From: a virus
IMG/VR virus record: IMGVR_UViG_3300042923_001106
Coordinates: 1-64,000 of that record
Direction: 5' to 3' (one strand)
Length of the DNA: 64,000 nt
In this document: piece after piece, positions 9,301-17,330 of the stretch
Layout of the letters: each line of letters begins with the position of its first letter
How positions within the stretch are numbered: position 1 is the stretch's first letter
Made by a program: the position numbers and the translations under genes
Notes under the pieces: model-generated
What the model saw: only the letters and a program-made list of their open reading frames with translations
Database searches by the model: none
What the model was told of the DNA's origin: nothing

Positions 9301-11534
9301 GATATATTTCTTGTTGCATCTGCGCTATTTTTAATAATTTTCTCAAATATGAATCCAAGAGCGACAAATGCCGCACCAACCAACGTCGCGGATGCCAAAG
9401 TTCTTAAAGAAACAGTAAGTGCCCTTGTAGCAATAGTTGCTCTTGTCGTACCAGCTTCAACAACCAACAATGAAGCTACAAAGTTTCTAAAGTTTGAATT
9501 TAATGCTAAGGTTGCCACTCCGACCGTTCCCATAACCGGACCCAGAATACCAAAGTTGCTTGTTAACTCTGATCCGATTTTGGCTAGATCTGTAGCACCC
9601 TTTATTAATAGAATCAAAGAGTCAGTTAAGACTGCATCTCCAACTGTGAGTGCCAATTCACTAAAAGCATTTTTCATTTTATTGATTCTTGCTTCTAAAC
9701 CTTGTTGATACTTATCATTTTCTCGAGCAGCACTACCGAATGAATTCAATGCTGTCGTTGTAGCATCTACCGACAATTTACCACCCGACATCAAAGCGAA
9801 AAATCGGTTTAACTGGTATCTACCAGCTAATGCAACACCCAACGATTGCTGTGTCTCAGCATTCAAGTTGCTCCAAGAGGATTGCAATTCTGTAATGATT
9901 TGAGTTGCCGTCTTCATTTCGCCGTTCGAATCACGAACATTAATTCCAATCGAAGCAAGCGAATCAATTGCCGGTCGCATGGTCGTAAGTCTGGAGTAGA
10001 TGGTTTTCAAGGCATTTCCCACAACTGCTCCTGACTCTCGTGTCTGAACTCCGATTGCAGTTACATGTCCAATTTGCTCTTCCATAGTAACTCCAAAAGC
10101 GTCACCAGCGCTTCCAGCCTTTTGAAGTGCAAGCGCCAAATCTCTACTTGTAATTGCAAACTGATTGTCTACCTCGTTGATGGCGTTTATGATTCTGATG
10201 GAATCTTCGGCTTTGATATTAAAGACTTCCATTGCAGAAACCATTGTAGACATGGATTCTTCAACGCTAAGTTCAGAAATATTTGCAGCCATAATCGCTG
10301 TTCGAGTCAATGCTTCAATTTGTTGTTCGGAAAAGTTTCCTTGTCGTGCGAAGCCAATCATGGCCTGATTTACATTTTGGATAGACTGGCCGAGTTCATT
10401 AGCAAGATTTATGCTGACACGCAACATATCATTTACATCAACTACGGGATCAACAACACGCCTTAACTCGGTTAATTGTTTATCAATCTGTATGATCGTG
10501 TCGACGGCAGAATTGAGTGCTCTAAGTGGTGCGTAGAAAGCTGTGGCTGCAACCATCCATATCGGAAAACGAGTTAGGGCTGTTTTTAGTGCCTCTCCCA
10601 TGGTAAGGGTGTGAGCGCTTGCTATCTTAGCCTCTGCACCGATCTGTTTAATCTGATTCGGAATCTCCCGTAATCTCTTATCGAAATCCGGGTTTCCAAT
10701 ATCCATATTTCCTAATTCAGTTTTTAACGATGACAGTGCGCCCGTATTTACTTTATTACCATACCTTCGTTCCAAATCCGTGATACTGGCTATATATTTA
10801 GCTCTATATGTCTCTAGATCGCGAAGCTTCTTCTCTGTTGCTGCACGATCCATATCCATGTTCTTCTGAATCGCTCTTTGCTGTTCTTCATTCCATTTTC
10901 TTGACTCGTTTCGAACTCTTTCTTCAGATTTAATTCGACCAGCATACATTTGTTCAAGTAATTTCTGTTCATCTTCTCGATCTTTTTTAAAATTAGTCGT
11001 AGTAGATGATCCAATAAGAGTCTGTCCGTCGGACTCCAATTTTCGAGTTGTAACCGTACTTCCTTCTGATGATACAACTCTATATCCTTTTGTTGCATTT
11101 GCTTTATTCTTTAATACAGTTATCGAGTCAAGTTCGCTATTATTTAGTCTATCTACAGCCTTAGCAAGTTTGTCCGCAGCCAGAGTCTCATCTTGCATCG
11201 ACTTCTTGTTATCATCGTGTATAGTCTTAGTTTTTTGAATTATTTCTCCGCTTTTAAGAACTTTTTGAGACACTTGGGTAACGGTTCCATCAAGCTTATT
11301 ATATATATCCTGAGTTTCCGAGATAACTTTATTTTGTTCGTCTGCGACACTCTTCAACTTCTCGGTTGCCTTAATAAACGATTGAATGTGTGTATTAAAA
11401 TTCTCTGGCACTTCTATTTTAAGTTTTAATTTATTTATTTTTTTTTCTAAACCAGCAATTGCGGAATTAATTTCACCTATGCTACGACCAACATTTAAGC
11501 TTGATGTAATAAGGATTTTTAAATTGTTATTCAT
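6351..11534 (-). CDS. Tape measure protein
   Basis: 1727 residues, the longest gene here. The N-terminal ~150 residues are coiled coil. Residues about 300-580 match the TP901-type tape measure core (LTMGEALKTALTRFPIW, then a region with LGQSIQNVNQAMIGFARQGNFS). Hydrophobic segments lie at about 660-735 (near the LVGAAFVALGFIF stretch), and a very long charged coiled coil at about 1270-1480. It sets tail length and threads the tube. Unlike SPbeta YomI (about 2285 residues with cell-wall hydrolase domains), I see no lysozyme or peptidase motif. Ribosome binding site AGGAGTGG precedes ATG 11534. It lies just downstream of a strong minus-strand terminator, so a nearby promoter or terminator readthrough is needed. 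Confidence 0.92.
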   Translation of the reverse strand: MNNNLKILITSSLNVGRSIGEINSAIAGLEKKINKLKLKIEVPENFNTHIQSFIKATEKLKSVADEQNKVISETQDIYNKLDGTVTQVSQKVLKSGEIIQKTKTIHDDNKKSMQDETLAADKLAKAVDRLNNSELDSITVLKNKANATKGYRVVSSEGSTVTTRKLESDGQTLIGSSTTTNFKKDREDEQKLLEQMYAGRIKSEERVRNESRKWNEEQQRAIQKNMDMDRAATEKKLRDLETYRAKYIASITDLERRYGNKVNTGALSSLKTELGNMDIGNPDFDKRLREIPNQIKQIGAEAKIASAHTLTMGEALKTALTRFPIWMVAATAFYAPLRALNSAVDTIIQIDKQLTELRRVVDPVVDVNDMLRVSINLANELGQSIQNVNQAMIGFARQGNFSEQQIEALTRTAIMAANISELSVEESMSTMVSAMEVFNIKAEDSIRIINAINEVDNQFAITSRDLALALQKAGSAGDAFGVTMEEQIGHVTAIGVQTRESGAVVGNALKTIYSRLTTMRPAIDSLASIGINVRDSNGEMKTATQIITELQSSWSNLNAETQQSLGVALAGRYQLNRFFALMSGGKLSVDATTTALNSFGSAARENDKYQQGLEARINKMKNAFSELALTVGDAVLTDSLILLIKGATDLAKIGSELTSNFGILGPVMGTVGVATLALNSNFRNFVASLLVVEAGTTRATIATRALTVSLRTLASATLVGAAFVALGFIFEKIIKNSADATRNISDLDNALNDNQDEVFKLTDKYHELKKIIEENTKSDIEIKNAKTELTKVIEALANKMPSLVTQWNEHGKAVDINITKLDDYKKKYGEVLRIAEQTKIDQGNKRKQELEKRIASNNELLEPISGLFDFGRVLQGAKGILSNDFKYKREDIANEILKDGQEIAKIEQEIKKSQELLDSLNNTDKGETSPEKKSGTLGKVKSPEDIEEEYKVRKDVFQSEMEQFRHLVNMESAGYENAAQQLEQLKKIRNSFSDLYSEDLYGIDEDIFRLQKGDRIDPKGYKEPKQDTQATLTTLPDFTKEEIDNINSIISKRDQNIKSLERQINTEKKTDDYNKTLELTNKLLTEQQSKIEDIYSANKNLSGYADEIRGTYTELAELFAMDNGEGTLVGFDAWFNDDATASKAYTNAITDIVKQVQQIEGTGENLTTDQENQIKVLKNQKSQYESIFGQIQSIKQAWKSNDEEVQQVIDRVGNLLTQIDQLAKEHRENEFKLSENWISEETTRLTLAGKTEIEIAQMVLDARLRMADSRWTKERGIIALSESEQLIADKNVYDARMKLLELSEQKNKKLEEIAKKVVDAHRKSLEYQRDEQLKDLEKIAEQQEKNHNDKMTQLDDELQKYKNSVDEQLSLLDKLNEKEDFDSELSKKQSDAQKIQSQINVLALDDSIETKAKREQLEKELQAKLEEIEKFKEDRSRKLRRDSLQEQLNQKEKEIEASKKAEDTKYEGIKNGLKNVEDARKVYWENVLNNDAYFAQLESEIIAGNISTIENSLNGLKNEISSNTSEMGKSIRNNLVAELENALRLLQAVSLGNVSNVVVDSALAQKRSDHSKYIQNKVEWESLSKSAKPNLERMTQLNIENEAFRKKYGFADYDYQDIIKGNVARFDTGGMTPAFGKEPQLAFLDEKELILDKFDTSKLLKVVDVTRSIFESIRKPNFNNIRFNRTEPVATGPTYNLNLRIDQVTGDRNGGETVFNTIVKNFQKMGN

Positions 11535-11550
11535 TGAACCACTCCTTTTG

Positions 11551-11582
11551 AAAATAAAAAAAGAAGTGGTATATTTACCACT
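11551..11582 (-). terminator. Rho-independent terminator (leftward)
   Basis: AGTGGTA (11565-11571) pairs perfectly with TACCACT (11576-11582) across a 4-base loop. On the minus strand it is followed by a T-rich tract (11551-11564). It ends the Myb/RsfA-like transcript just before the tape measure start. Confidence 0.85.
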
Positions 11583-11615
11583 CCTAGCATTTTAGTATGT
11601 TTTTTATATTTGCCG

Positions 11616-12617
11616 TCATTTTGTCCGCTCTAAATTTCCGTTCTTATCCATTCTGAATGCCGTTTTTATCTCTGACGAAACTTTTATATCGATAGCGGAA
11701 GCAATGATTCCTTTAGTTTGAATCAGCTCATCTGAAATCTTTTCTTTTTCACTTTTTATTTTTTTGAGTGCCGATTGTAGCGCTGCATTTTTAAATTGCA
11801 GAGTTTCAATTTTTTCTTCCATAAGTGTATTTTTTTCATTTTGCAAACCTTCGATGCTCTTTTTCATCTCTTCAAACTCTACTAATACTGAATTCAACAT
11901 CATTTCCTGCCAACTTGGTTTTTTGTATCCTTTAAAATCAGTAAGTTCTTCGCTGTTTTCACTGTTGTCGTGTATATTTCTTTTATTTCCTTCGATTTTT
12001 CTCTTAAGTTCTTCATTTTGAATTTTAGGTTTAATTGATGATGTATATCTGGAGCGACATGCATTTTGAGATTTTCCTAATTTTGCTGATGCAATTGCAC
12101 AAGCAGAATTTAATGTTCCACCACGATTTACTTCGTTAATAATGATGTCGTACAATATCAGATCTTTATTGTCCCAACTGCTACCAGTTACAGCTTTTGA
12201 GCGATGTTGTTGAGTTGAGTACTGTTCAACATTCAGGAGATATGTACGAACTTGTTTAGCAATTTCGCTCTTTTGAAGAAGCATTCCGATCCGTAGTACA
12301 CACCGGCGATTGAGTAAAGTTAATGACGGTATCTTTTTTAACTCAGTGACATTTTGTAACAAAGTCGACTTTATGTGTTTAAGCTCATTTCCTTTAACTA
12401 CCTTTAATCCATCTTGTACTAATTCGTCATTATTACGTACAATAATCTGCCTTATAGTGACGTCTTCGACAAGGTAGTATTCCGAAATCATCTTTGTGGT
12501 CAAATGTTCGTCATCAGGAAGCATTGTCAAAATTTTGACTCTATCTAAAGTCTCAACTCGATTAATATAAGCATTTCTCAACTGCACATCTTCAACGAAG
12601 TTTTCTTGTCTTAGCAT
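11616..12617 (-). CDS. Putative Myb/RsfA-like DNA-binding regulator
   Basis: 333 residues in three parts. Residues 1-130 (MLPDDEHLTTKMISEYYLVE, then NRRCVLRIGMLLQKSEIAKQVRTYLL) resemble phage antirepressor-type N-domains. Residues about 145-200 (SSWDNKDLILYDIIINEVNR ... ACAIASAKLGKSQNACRSRY) look like the Myb/SANT-type domain of the RsfA family. Residues about 225-315 are a coiled coil. It would bind DNA and may relieve repression, but no target is visible. The ATG at 12617 overlaps the end of the upstream small reading frame (ATGCTAA), suggesting coupled translation. A terminator follows. Confidence 0.6.
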   Translation of the reverse strand: MLRQENFVEDVQLRNAYINRVETLDRVKILTMLPDDEHLTTKMISEYYLVEDVTIRQIIVRNNDELVQDGLKVVKGNELKHIKSTLLQNVTELKKIPSLTLLNRRCVLRIGMLLQKSEIAKQVRTYLLNVEQYSTQQHRSKAVTGSSWDNKDLILYDIIINEVNRGGTLNSACAIASAKLGKSQNACRSRYTSSIKPKIQNEELKRKIEGNKRNIHDNSENSEELTDFKGYKKPSWQEMMLNSVLVEFEEMKKSIEGLQNEKNTLMEEKIETLQFKNAALQSALKKIKSEKEKISDELIQTKGIIASAIDIKVSSEIKTAFRMDKNGNLERTK

Positions 12618-12866
12618 ACTCTCAACTCCTCTTCAATCTGATATTCGATGAATGACAATAAGTCATTCAATAAATCATCGGGATTATATGAGAAGAACTT
12701 GTCTAGGAATTCGTTGAGATTGCTCGAGTTCAAGTAATACTGTGCAACTATGTATTCGTCAGATTCCTTCGTGTGAAAGTACTCTACAGTCTAGAAAGCC
12801 CTGTGTAGATAAGTGGTGATTTTCAATGATATGCTGCCACTTTAAGTATTCTTGATCTTTGGTCAT
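12611..12866 (-). pseudogene. Small gene of the regulatory cassette, interrupted by a frameshift
   Basis: ATG 12866 with a strong ribosome binding site (GGAGG, 7 bases upstream) opens MTKDQEYLKWQHIIENHHLS, then meets a stop after ~35 codons. The next frame continues as VEYFHTKESDEYIVAQYYLN to ...FIEYQIEEELRVC and overlaps the start of the next gene. The switch lies at about 12750-12795: the downstream frame has a TAG there and the first frame soon hits TGA. Together they would be one ~85-residue acidic protein. A real indel, a sequencing error or recoding are all possible. Confidence 0.6.
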
Positions 12867-12912
12867 TTGATATCCTCCTGTGAAATTGGAATATATTTCA
12901 TTCACAATTCAC

Positions 12913-12941
12913 AGTATACAATCAAGTGCTAGCACCGTCAA
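12913..12941 (-). promoter_or_regulatory. Near-consensus leftward promoter
   Basis: On the minus strand TTGACG (12936-12941), a 17-base spacer, then TATACT (12913-12918). It drives the frameshifted small gene and the Myb/RsfA-like gene. The palindrome GTGCTAGCAC fills the spacer next to the -35 box, so bound protein would block RNA polymerase. Confidence 0.8.
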
Positions 12942-12991
12942 GCAATATCAATCAAAATCCAGATGGATTTTTGCTTTTACTTGCTAGCACC
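12926..12991. promoter_or_regulatory. Paired operators in a divergent promoter region
   Basis: GTGCTAGCAC (perfect palindrome, 12926-12935) and TTGCTAGCAC (12981-12990) share GCTAGCACC and lie 55 bases apart. The first sits in the spacer of the leftward promoter. The second sits in the spacer of the likely rightward promoter (TTGCTT at 12971, TATAGT at 12993). They are likely sites for the adjacent ribbon-helix-helix protein. Confidence 0.6.
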
Positions 12992-13039
12992 TTATAGTAT
13001 TATATAGTGAGATATCCTTTAAGGAGGAGTTTTCATCTT

Positions 13040-13429
13040 ATGATTCCAGAGTCAAGTAAGCGAGTACGTTTTGCCAATTCACTAAATAAAGACTTGTACG
13101 AAAGACTTCAAGAACACTCGAAATCCACAAACATTCCTATATCTAAAATCCTTGATCAAGCAGTTGAAGAGTACTTCGTCAAAAGTAAAATTACAATCAA
13201 TGATGATCTATACAGTTACCTTTGCGTTTATTTTGGCACAAAGGGATTGGATATCGACGAAGAGATAGAGAACATTCTTGTTAAATTTGTTGATGGACAG
13301 CAGAGACTAGTTGAAGATATTATCCATTCTGTGACCCGACAACAACGGGGGAAAAGGGTTAACATTGAGAAACGGGACGCTGTTGCCGAAGAATATTCTA
13401 GTTATAATCCAAACGAGAAGTCAGATTAA
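13040..13429 (+). CDS. Ribbon-helix-helix (Arc/CopG-type) regulator
   Basis: 129 residues from the ATG at 13040, chosen because AAGGAGGAG (13021-13029) precedes it; an upstream GTG at 13007 lacks such a site. Residues 5-45 (KRVRFANSLNKDLYERLQEH ... TNIPISKILDQAVEEYF) fit a beta strand plus two helices typical of ribbon-helix-helix DNA-binding proteins. The C-terminus is acidic then basic and unrecognised. It is divergent from the Myb/RsfA-like operon and flanked by two palindromes, so autorepression and repression of its neighbour are likely. Confidence 0.7.
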   Translation: MIPESSKRVRFANSLNKDLYERLQEHSKSTNIPISKILDQAVEEYFVKSKITINDDLYSYLCVYFGTKGLDIDEEIENILVKFVDGQQRLVEDIIHSVTRQQRGKRVNIEKRDAVAEEYSSYNPNEKSD

Positions 13430-13490
13430 CATTTGTTTGCAAAACTATCCGCACCTATAGCTAGATGCAGACCGTTTCGAAAACAAAATC

Positions 13491-13643
13491 TTAATTACTT
13501 TCAGGCTTTCCTTCTTGAATTGGGTTAAGCAGGATGTACTTAATTTGAACTAGTGGTTCTGCTTCATTCCCTTTTAATTCAACTCTGTCTAGGAAGATGA
13601 GGATATTGTCTCTAACTTGATCCGAAATTTCATATCTGGCCAT
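13491..13643 (-). CDS. Small phage protein, 50 residues
   Basis: ATG 13643 follows GGAGGG at good distance. The product starts MARYEISDQVRDNILIFLDR and ends GKPESN. It sits just downstream of the recombinase on the same strand. No family is recognised. Confidence 0.6.
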   Translation of the reverse strand: MARYEISDQVRDNILIFLDRVELKGNEAEPLVQIKYILLNPIQEGKPESN

Positions 13644-13679
13644 TAAATGACCCTCCCTATAAAATGTTGTTTTTATTTA

Positions 13680-14663
13680 CTAAAATAAATCATCAACATC
13701 ATCTTCGCCCTCTTTAACAACGTATATCTTAGTTGTTTCTGACGATTGATGTCCAAGTAAGTTTTTAACCTTTTCAATGTCTTTACCTTCAACTGCGACA
13801 AGATTTGTTGCACGACTAGATCGAAGTTGGTGGGGATGTACACGTCTTCCAACAATCTCGGAAAAAATCTCAGAGCACCAGTCATTAAAGGTGGTTGGGT
13901 TAAGGCCTCTTGTTTCACCCTGCTTAGTTTTATAAACAAACAAATATGGACAATCATCTTGTCCACGAACCTGAACCCATTTACGTATAGCTTCCATAGA
14001 CATGTCGGAAAAGATCATTTTACGAACTTTTCCTTCTTTTCCTCGCCCTTTTGCACGAATATTATGTGTAAGGTAGTAGCTTTTCAAATCACCGGTTTTC
14101 ATATCTTTAACATAACTATATTCGGCAACTTCTTTGAGTACTTGTAGGACTTCACCTCGACGACATCCTGAATCATAGCTAAAAAGAATATAGGCAACCA
14201 TTTGGAACTCTTTCCGTTCTTCAAGAATTTGAATAAGTCGATCAATTTCTTCTTGAGTCAAAGGCTTCTTTTCATGTCGTAAAGCTTTAGGAGGATTTGG
14301 TATTTTCTTATTGTAAATATTGCGAAATAGTGGATACTCGTCTGAATAGTAGACTTCCATATAACCACACAAAGAGGATACTGCTGACCTTTTTAATTTA
14401 ACAGCACTCGAGGAAAGACCTCTTTTCATGAGGTAGTTTTGGTATTGTAGAGCATGTTTTGGCTTTAGTTCATATATAGGTACGTTGTTACATTTTTCCA
14501 GAATAAATCTAAAGAAAATCTTTAGTGCAGATTCGTACTGTTTTAGAGTCTGAGGTGAGAGATGTTGTTGTAGAAGGAATTCTTCTACTTTTTCTCTACT
14601 ATATTCATTTACTTTGTTCCACTCTTCTTGTGTGACTTCGGAGATTTTCTCAACTTCACCCAT
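13680..14663 (-). CDS. Tyrosine recombinase, full catalytic set (YomM-like position)
   Basis: 327 residues. Residues 20-110 form the SAM-like core-binding domain (SPQTLKQYESALKIFFRFIL). The catalytic domain shows Arg near 168 (SGCRRGEVL), Lys in RAKGRGKEGKVRK, HPHQLRSSR (His-x-x-Arg, near 278), LGHQSSETTKIY with the His and the nucleophile Tyr near 314. It should cut and rejoin DNA. It lies inside the structural module between tail completion genes and the tape measure, as yomM does in SPbeta, so integration need not be its job. No attachment site is evident nearby. Confidence 0.88.
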   Translation of the reverse strand: MGEVEKISEVTQEEWNKVNEYSREKVEEFLLQQHLSPQTLKQYESALKIFFRFILEKCNNVPIYELKPKHALQYQNYLMKRGLSSSAVKLKRSAVSSLCGYMEVYYSDEYPLFRNIYNKKIPNPPKALRHEKKPLTQEEIDRLIQILEERKEFQMVAYILFSYDSGCRRGEVLQVLKEVAEYSYVKDMKTGDLKSYYLTHNIRAKGRGKEGKVRKMIFSDMSMEAIRKWVQVRGQDDCPYLFVYKTKQGETRGLNPTTFNDWCSEIFSEIVGRRVHPHQLRSSRATNLVAVEGKDIEKVKNLLGHQSSETTKIYVVKEGEDDVDDLF

Positions 14664-14675
14664 GTAATCACCTTT

Positions 14676-15107
14676 CTACTGTGAGTCAATACCACGTTTT
14701 TTTAATCCTTGTTTCATTGCTTGGTTCAATCTATCCGTACTTTGCAACTCTTCTCTAGTCTTCTCGGTAAACGGTCTAGGCGCCCCATTATAGGGGAAGT
14801 CGAACTGATAACCTTGTCCGCTCTCGACTATTTGTGCTACCTCACGGTCACCGTCAAATCGAATATTTTCAACTGCAATTGTATTATCGCTTTCTACCGT
14901 TACTTCAATATTCTTTGGATCAACAAGTCCACCTTGATATCCTTGTCGTTCATACACTCGAGGCTCATACACACTGTAGACTTCATCCTCAATTTTTTCT
15001 TGCATAGTTCGAATGACTTCTTCTGCCACCTCGTTTTTCAGTACAGAATTCGCTTGTTTTTCTAAATGTTTAAATAAATCATTCAGATTATTGAACGACT
15101 TCCCCAT
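14676..15107 (-). CDS. Putative tail completion / neck protein (HK97 gp10-like)
   Basis: 143 residues from ATG 15107 (GTG 15125 is an alternative). MGKSFNNLNDLFKHLEKQAN ... IRTMQEKIEDEVYSVYEPRV ... APRPFTEKTREEL is the pattern of gp10-like minor structural proteins in siphophages: an N-terminal helix, a VYxxYxPxxYxR segment and a C-terminal PRPF..T. The start overlaps the end of the chaperone-like gene, so translation is probably coupled. Confidence 0.55.
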   Translation of the reverse strand: MGKSFNNLNDLFKHLEKQANSVLKNEVAEEVIRTMQEKIEDEVYSVYEPRVYERQGYQGGLVDPKNIEVTVESDNTIAVENIRFDGDREVAQIVESGQGYQFDFPYNGAPRPFTEKTREELQSTDRLNQAMKQGLKKRGIDSQ

Positions 15108-15582
15108 TTTCCTCAACACCCTCACTCAAGACGCTTTGTAAAGATAACTCTCCAAGAATATTACCAATACCATTAGCTGCCTTATCAATCTCTTTTGTAA
15201 GTAATTCAACTTGATCTTTAGGAAACCCGTTCTCTCCAAATAACTCCTCCATAATGCCAAGATCAAGTAAGGAATTCGAAACTTGAATCAATTTCTCAAC
15301 ATCGTCAATATCGGGTAGTGGAATATCAGAGAAATAACGAATTATTAGAGCGTATAGGAGAGATGTTGTATGTACGATTGTTTCATCATTGATATTTTCG
15401 CGCTTTTTTAAATCTTGCAAAATTGTAAAGTAGTCCAGAATGACTTTTTGTATTTTAGTTCTCCTAAATTTAATATCAATCTGAACTTCATAATCTCCAC
15501 AAACACGGATAACTTTTCGTTCATTTAACTCACTGTTAAGTTTGCTTATGTTGGACAGAGTAAGTTTCTTGGATTTTGACAC
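15088..15582 (-). CDS. Putative tail assembly chaperone-like protein
   Basis: 164 mostly helical residues, GTG start after GGGAGGAATACAA. The size, acidic helical C-terminus and position between tail tube and tape measure match tail assembly chaperones, but the usual frameshifted extension is not evident. Called by context. Confidence 0.45.
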   Translation of the reverse strand: MSKSKKLTLSNISKLNSELNERKVIRVCGDYEVQIDIKFRRTKIQKVILDYFTILQDLKKRENINDETIVHTTSLLYALIIRYFSDIPLPDIDDVEKLIQVSNSLLDLGIMEELFGENGFPKDQVELLTKEIDKAANGIGNILGELSLQSVLSEGVEENGEVVQ

Positions 15583-15626
15583 TTGTATTCCTCCCTAAAA
15601 TATTTTGATGAATTACACATGTTCAA

Positions 15627-15649
15627 AAACCCTTATATATCAAGGGTTT
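15627..15649. repeat. Palindromic hairpin AAACCCTT..AAGGGTTT (copy 1)
   Basis: AAACCCTT (15627-15634) and AAGGGTTT (15642-15649) flank a 7-base loop ATATATC. A near-identical hairpin occurs at 34772-34794. Both lie in leftward intergenic gaps ahead of genes. Confidence 0.65.
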
Positions 15650-15690
15650 CTCAAGATGAATAATCCAATAAAATGCTCATTTCATTTGTT

Positions 15691-15733
15691 TTAAAAAAAA
15701 TAAGAAAGGCGATTTAGAACAGTCTTCGCCTTT
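15691..15733 (-). terminator. Rho-independent terminator after the tail tube gene
   Basis: GAAAGGCGA (15703-15711) pairs with TCGCCTTTC (15725-15733). On the minus strand TTATTTTTTTT follows. It likely makes the tail tube gene the end of a high-level transcript. Confidence 0.88.
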
Positions 15734-15771
15734 CCATTGTTATATTTAAAATATTGTATTAATTTATTTAA

Positions 15772-16572
15772 TTATGTAAGCAGATCGCCATCATAAAGAG
15801 TAATTGTATAGAGATCGTTTTTACCTTGCTGTTTCAGAATTTCAATTGGCATAGAGTGTTCACTTGGATCACCGTCAGCTGCCATCGAAATAGACCAATT
15901 GTCCTCCATCTTTGCTGCCCAAATATTAATCTGAGCTGCATAATCCTTTTGATCATAAGGCGATTTAACAATGGCATCCAATACGAGTCCGAATGATCCA
16001 GCGAATTTGTCACTAGAAATTGTAATCGTCTGAGCTGTCGCGTCAGTATTGGTATTGTAATAGACGATTACATCACTTCCATTTGGTAAGTCACCCGCAA
16101 AGAAAGAAACCTCCTTAGCGGAAGTATGACCATATTGTCCTGTTGTGAGTGTGCCGGAGGCAAACACAATTTCATCTCCATGAGATCCGTCGTCATTCTT
16201 TTCGAATACTGCAATTAGGGCGCCTGTTGTGCTCACTGGCGTAAAACTAAGTGAAACTTTGTTTGTGTTTACGGTAAGAATCTCTCGTTGCTGAATTGCC
16301 TTTACTCCTTTAATAATCCCGTTACCCGTTGCCATAGCAAGTGCCGCATTATCGAAGACCGCATTAGAAGCTTCAATTCTTGCTTCACGATTTGACGAAA
16401 AGCCAACAATTTTGGGGTTACCAGTACCTCCACGTGCATATACAGTTTCAGCAGAATTGTCTAACTGGCTAGTTTTCAAGTCCAATAAGTAAAATAAAGG
16501 CTTACGACTCGCTACATCCACGAAAGTCATTTTGGGTACATCACGAATAACCCATGTATTAGGTGTTGCCAT
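15772..16572 (-). CDS. Major tail (tube) protein
   Basis: 266 residues: MATPNTWVIRDVPKMTFVDV ... KPLFYLLDLKTSQLDNSAET, then VYARGGTGNPKIVGFSSNRE, a beta-rich tail-tube pattern. The centre (residues ~95-170) looks like an extra Ig-like insertion. ATG with GGAGATG upstream. It precedes a strong terminator and the tail assembly genes, as expected for an abundant tube subunit. Confidence 0.72.
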   Translation of the reverse strand: MATPNTWVIRDVPKMTFVDVASRKPLFYLLDLKTSQLDNSAETVYARGGTGNPKIVGFSSNREARIEASNAVFDNAALAMATGNGIIKGVKAIQQREILTVNTNKVSLSFTPVSTTGALIAVFEKNDDGSHGDEIVFASGTLTTGQYGHTSAKEVSFFAGDLPNGSDVIVYYNTNTDATAQTITISSDKFAGSFGLVLDAIVKSPYDQKDYAAQINIWAAKMEDNWSISMAADGDPSEHSMPIEILKQQGKNDLYTITLYDGDLLT

Positions 16573-16588
16573 TTAAATTCACATCTCC

Positions 16589-17320
16589 TTATTTTGCATC
16601 TAGTATTTTTGCAAAACTCAAATCTTTTATATTTATTTTTTTTGCATCCACATTGCCGGTATAGATTCCGTACAATGTATAATGAATAGAATCGAGATTT
16701 TCAATGCGTTTGTAACCATCATAAAATTGATACATTGTTAAATTAAGAATATCGGAAATATGGGGGACACCAGATTTCCAAGCTAATCCTGAGATCATAC
16801 TGTGTAGGTTTATGGTAGGTCTAGGCTTCTTCTTTCTTTTCTTACGCTCTAACATTTCAGCAATTATTCTTGCCGTAACTTCATTAGCTGGATTATATGT
16901 ATCTTCATCATTACTTACTCTGGCATGATTACCAATTCTAATAATTTCTTGTATTTGAGCGAAGTTATCTCCATGAATCCTTCCACCATTGTCAAAATAA
17001 AAAAACGCCTTTGAGGATGTTATGACATCACACATAGTCGCTTTTTTTCTAAACGCCATCTCAATTGCATCTAAAAAATCCTGTTTAAACTCTTCATTAT
17101 GGAAACAATTTGCGAACAAGATATCGAAGGGATCGTATGTCACACCTGATTCGCCTTCTATATTTTTTTTATCTAACAACAAAATAGATAGTAGTTGGCT
17201 GTATTTACTTTCACCCATTCTCACAACTTCGCGTACAGTTGGTATATGTACCTTTCCACATTCCTCAATTTCAATGGGTTCGGCAGATAGCAATTTTAGT
17301 TCGACATCTTCAATATTCAC
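16589..17320 (-). CDS. Structural-module protein, unknown
   Basis: 243 residues, GTG start after TAGGTGATCC. The N-terminus (MNIEDVELKLLSAEPIEIEE) and a basic stretch (RKKRKKKPR) are notable. It lies between a tail terminator-like gene and the tail tube gene, in a tightly packed operon; probably a virion assembly protein. No domain recognised. Confidence 0.6.
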   Translation of the reverse strand: MNIEDVELKLLSAEPIEIEECGKVHIPTVREVVRMGESKYSQLLSILLLDKKNIEGESGVTYDPFDILFANCFHNEEFKQDFLDAIEMAFRKKATMCDVITSSKAFFYFDNGGRIHGDNFAQIQEIIRIGNHARVSNDEDTYNPANEVTARIIAEMLERKKRKKKPRPTINLHSMISGLAWKSGVPHISDILNLTMYQFYDGYKRIENLDSIHYTLYGIYTGNVDAKKINIKDLSFAKILDAK

Positions 17321-17330
17321 TTTGGATCAC

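Noticed and set aside
1558-11595. Plus-strand frames across the tail and tape measure genes
   Set aside because: They lie opposite well-supported genes, have no binding sites and encode no recognisable domains.
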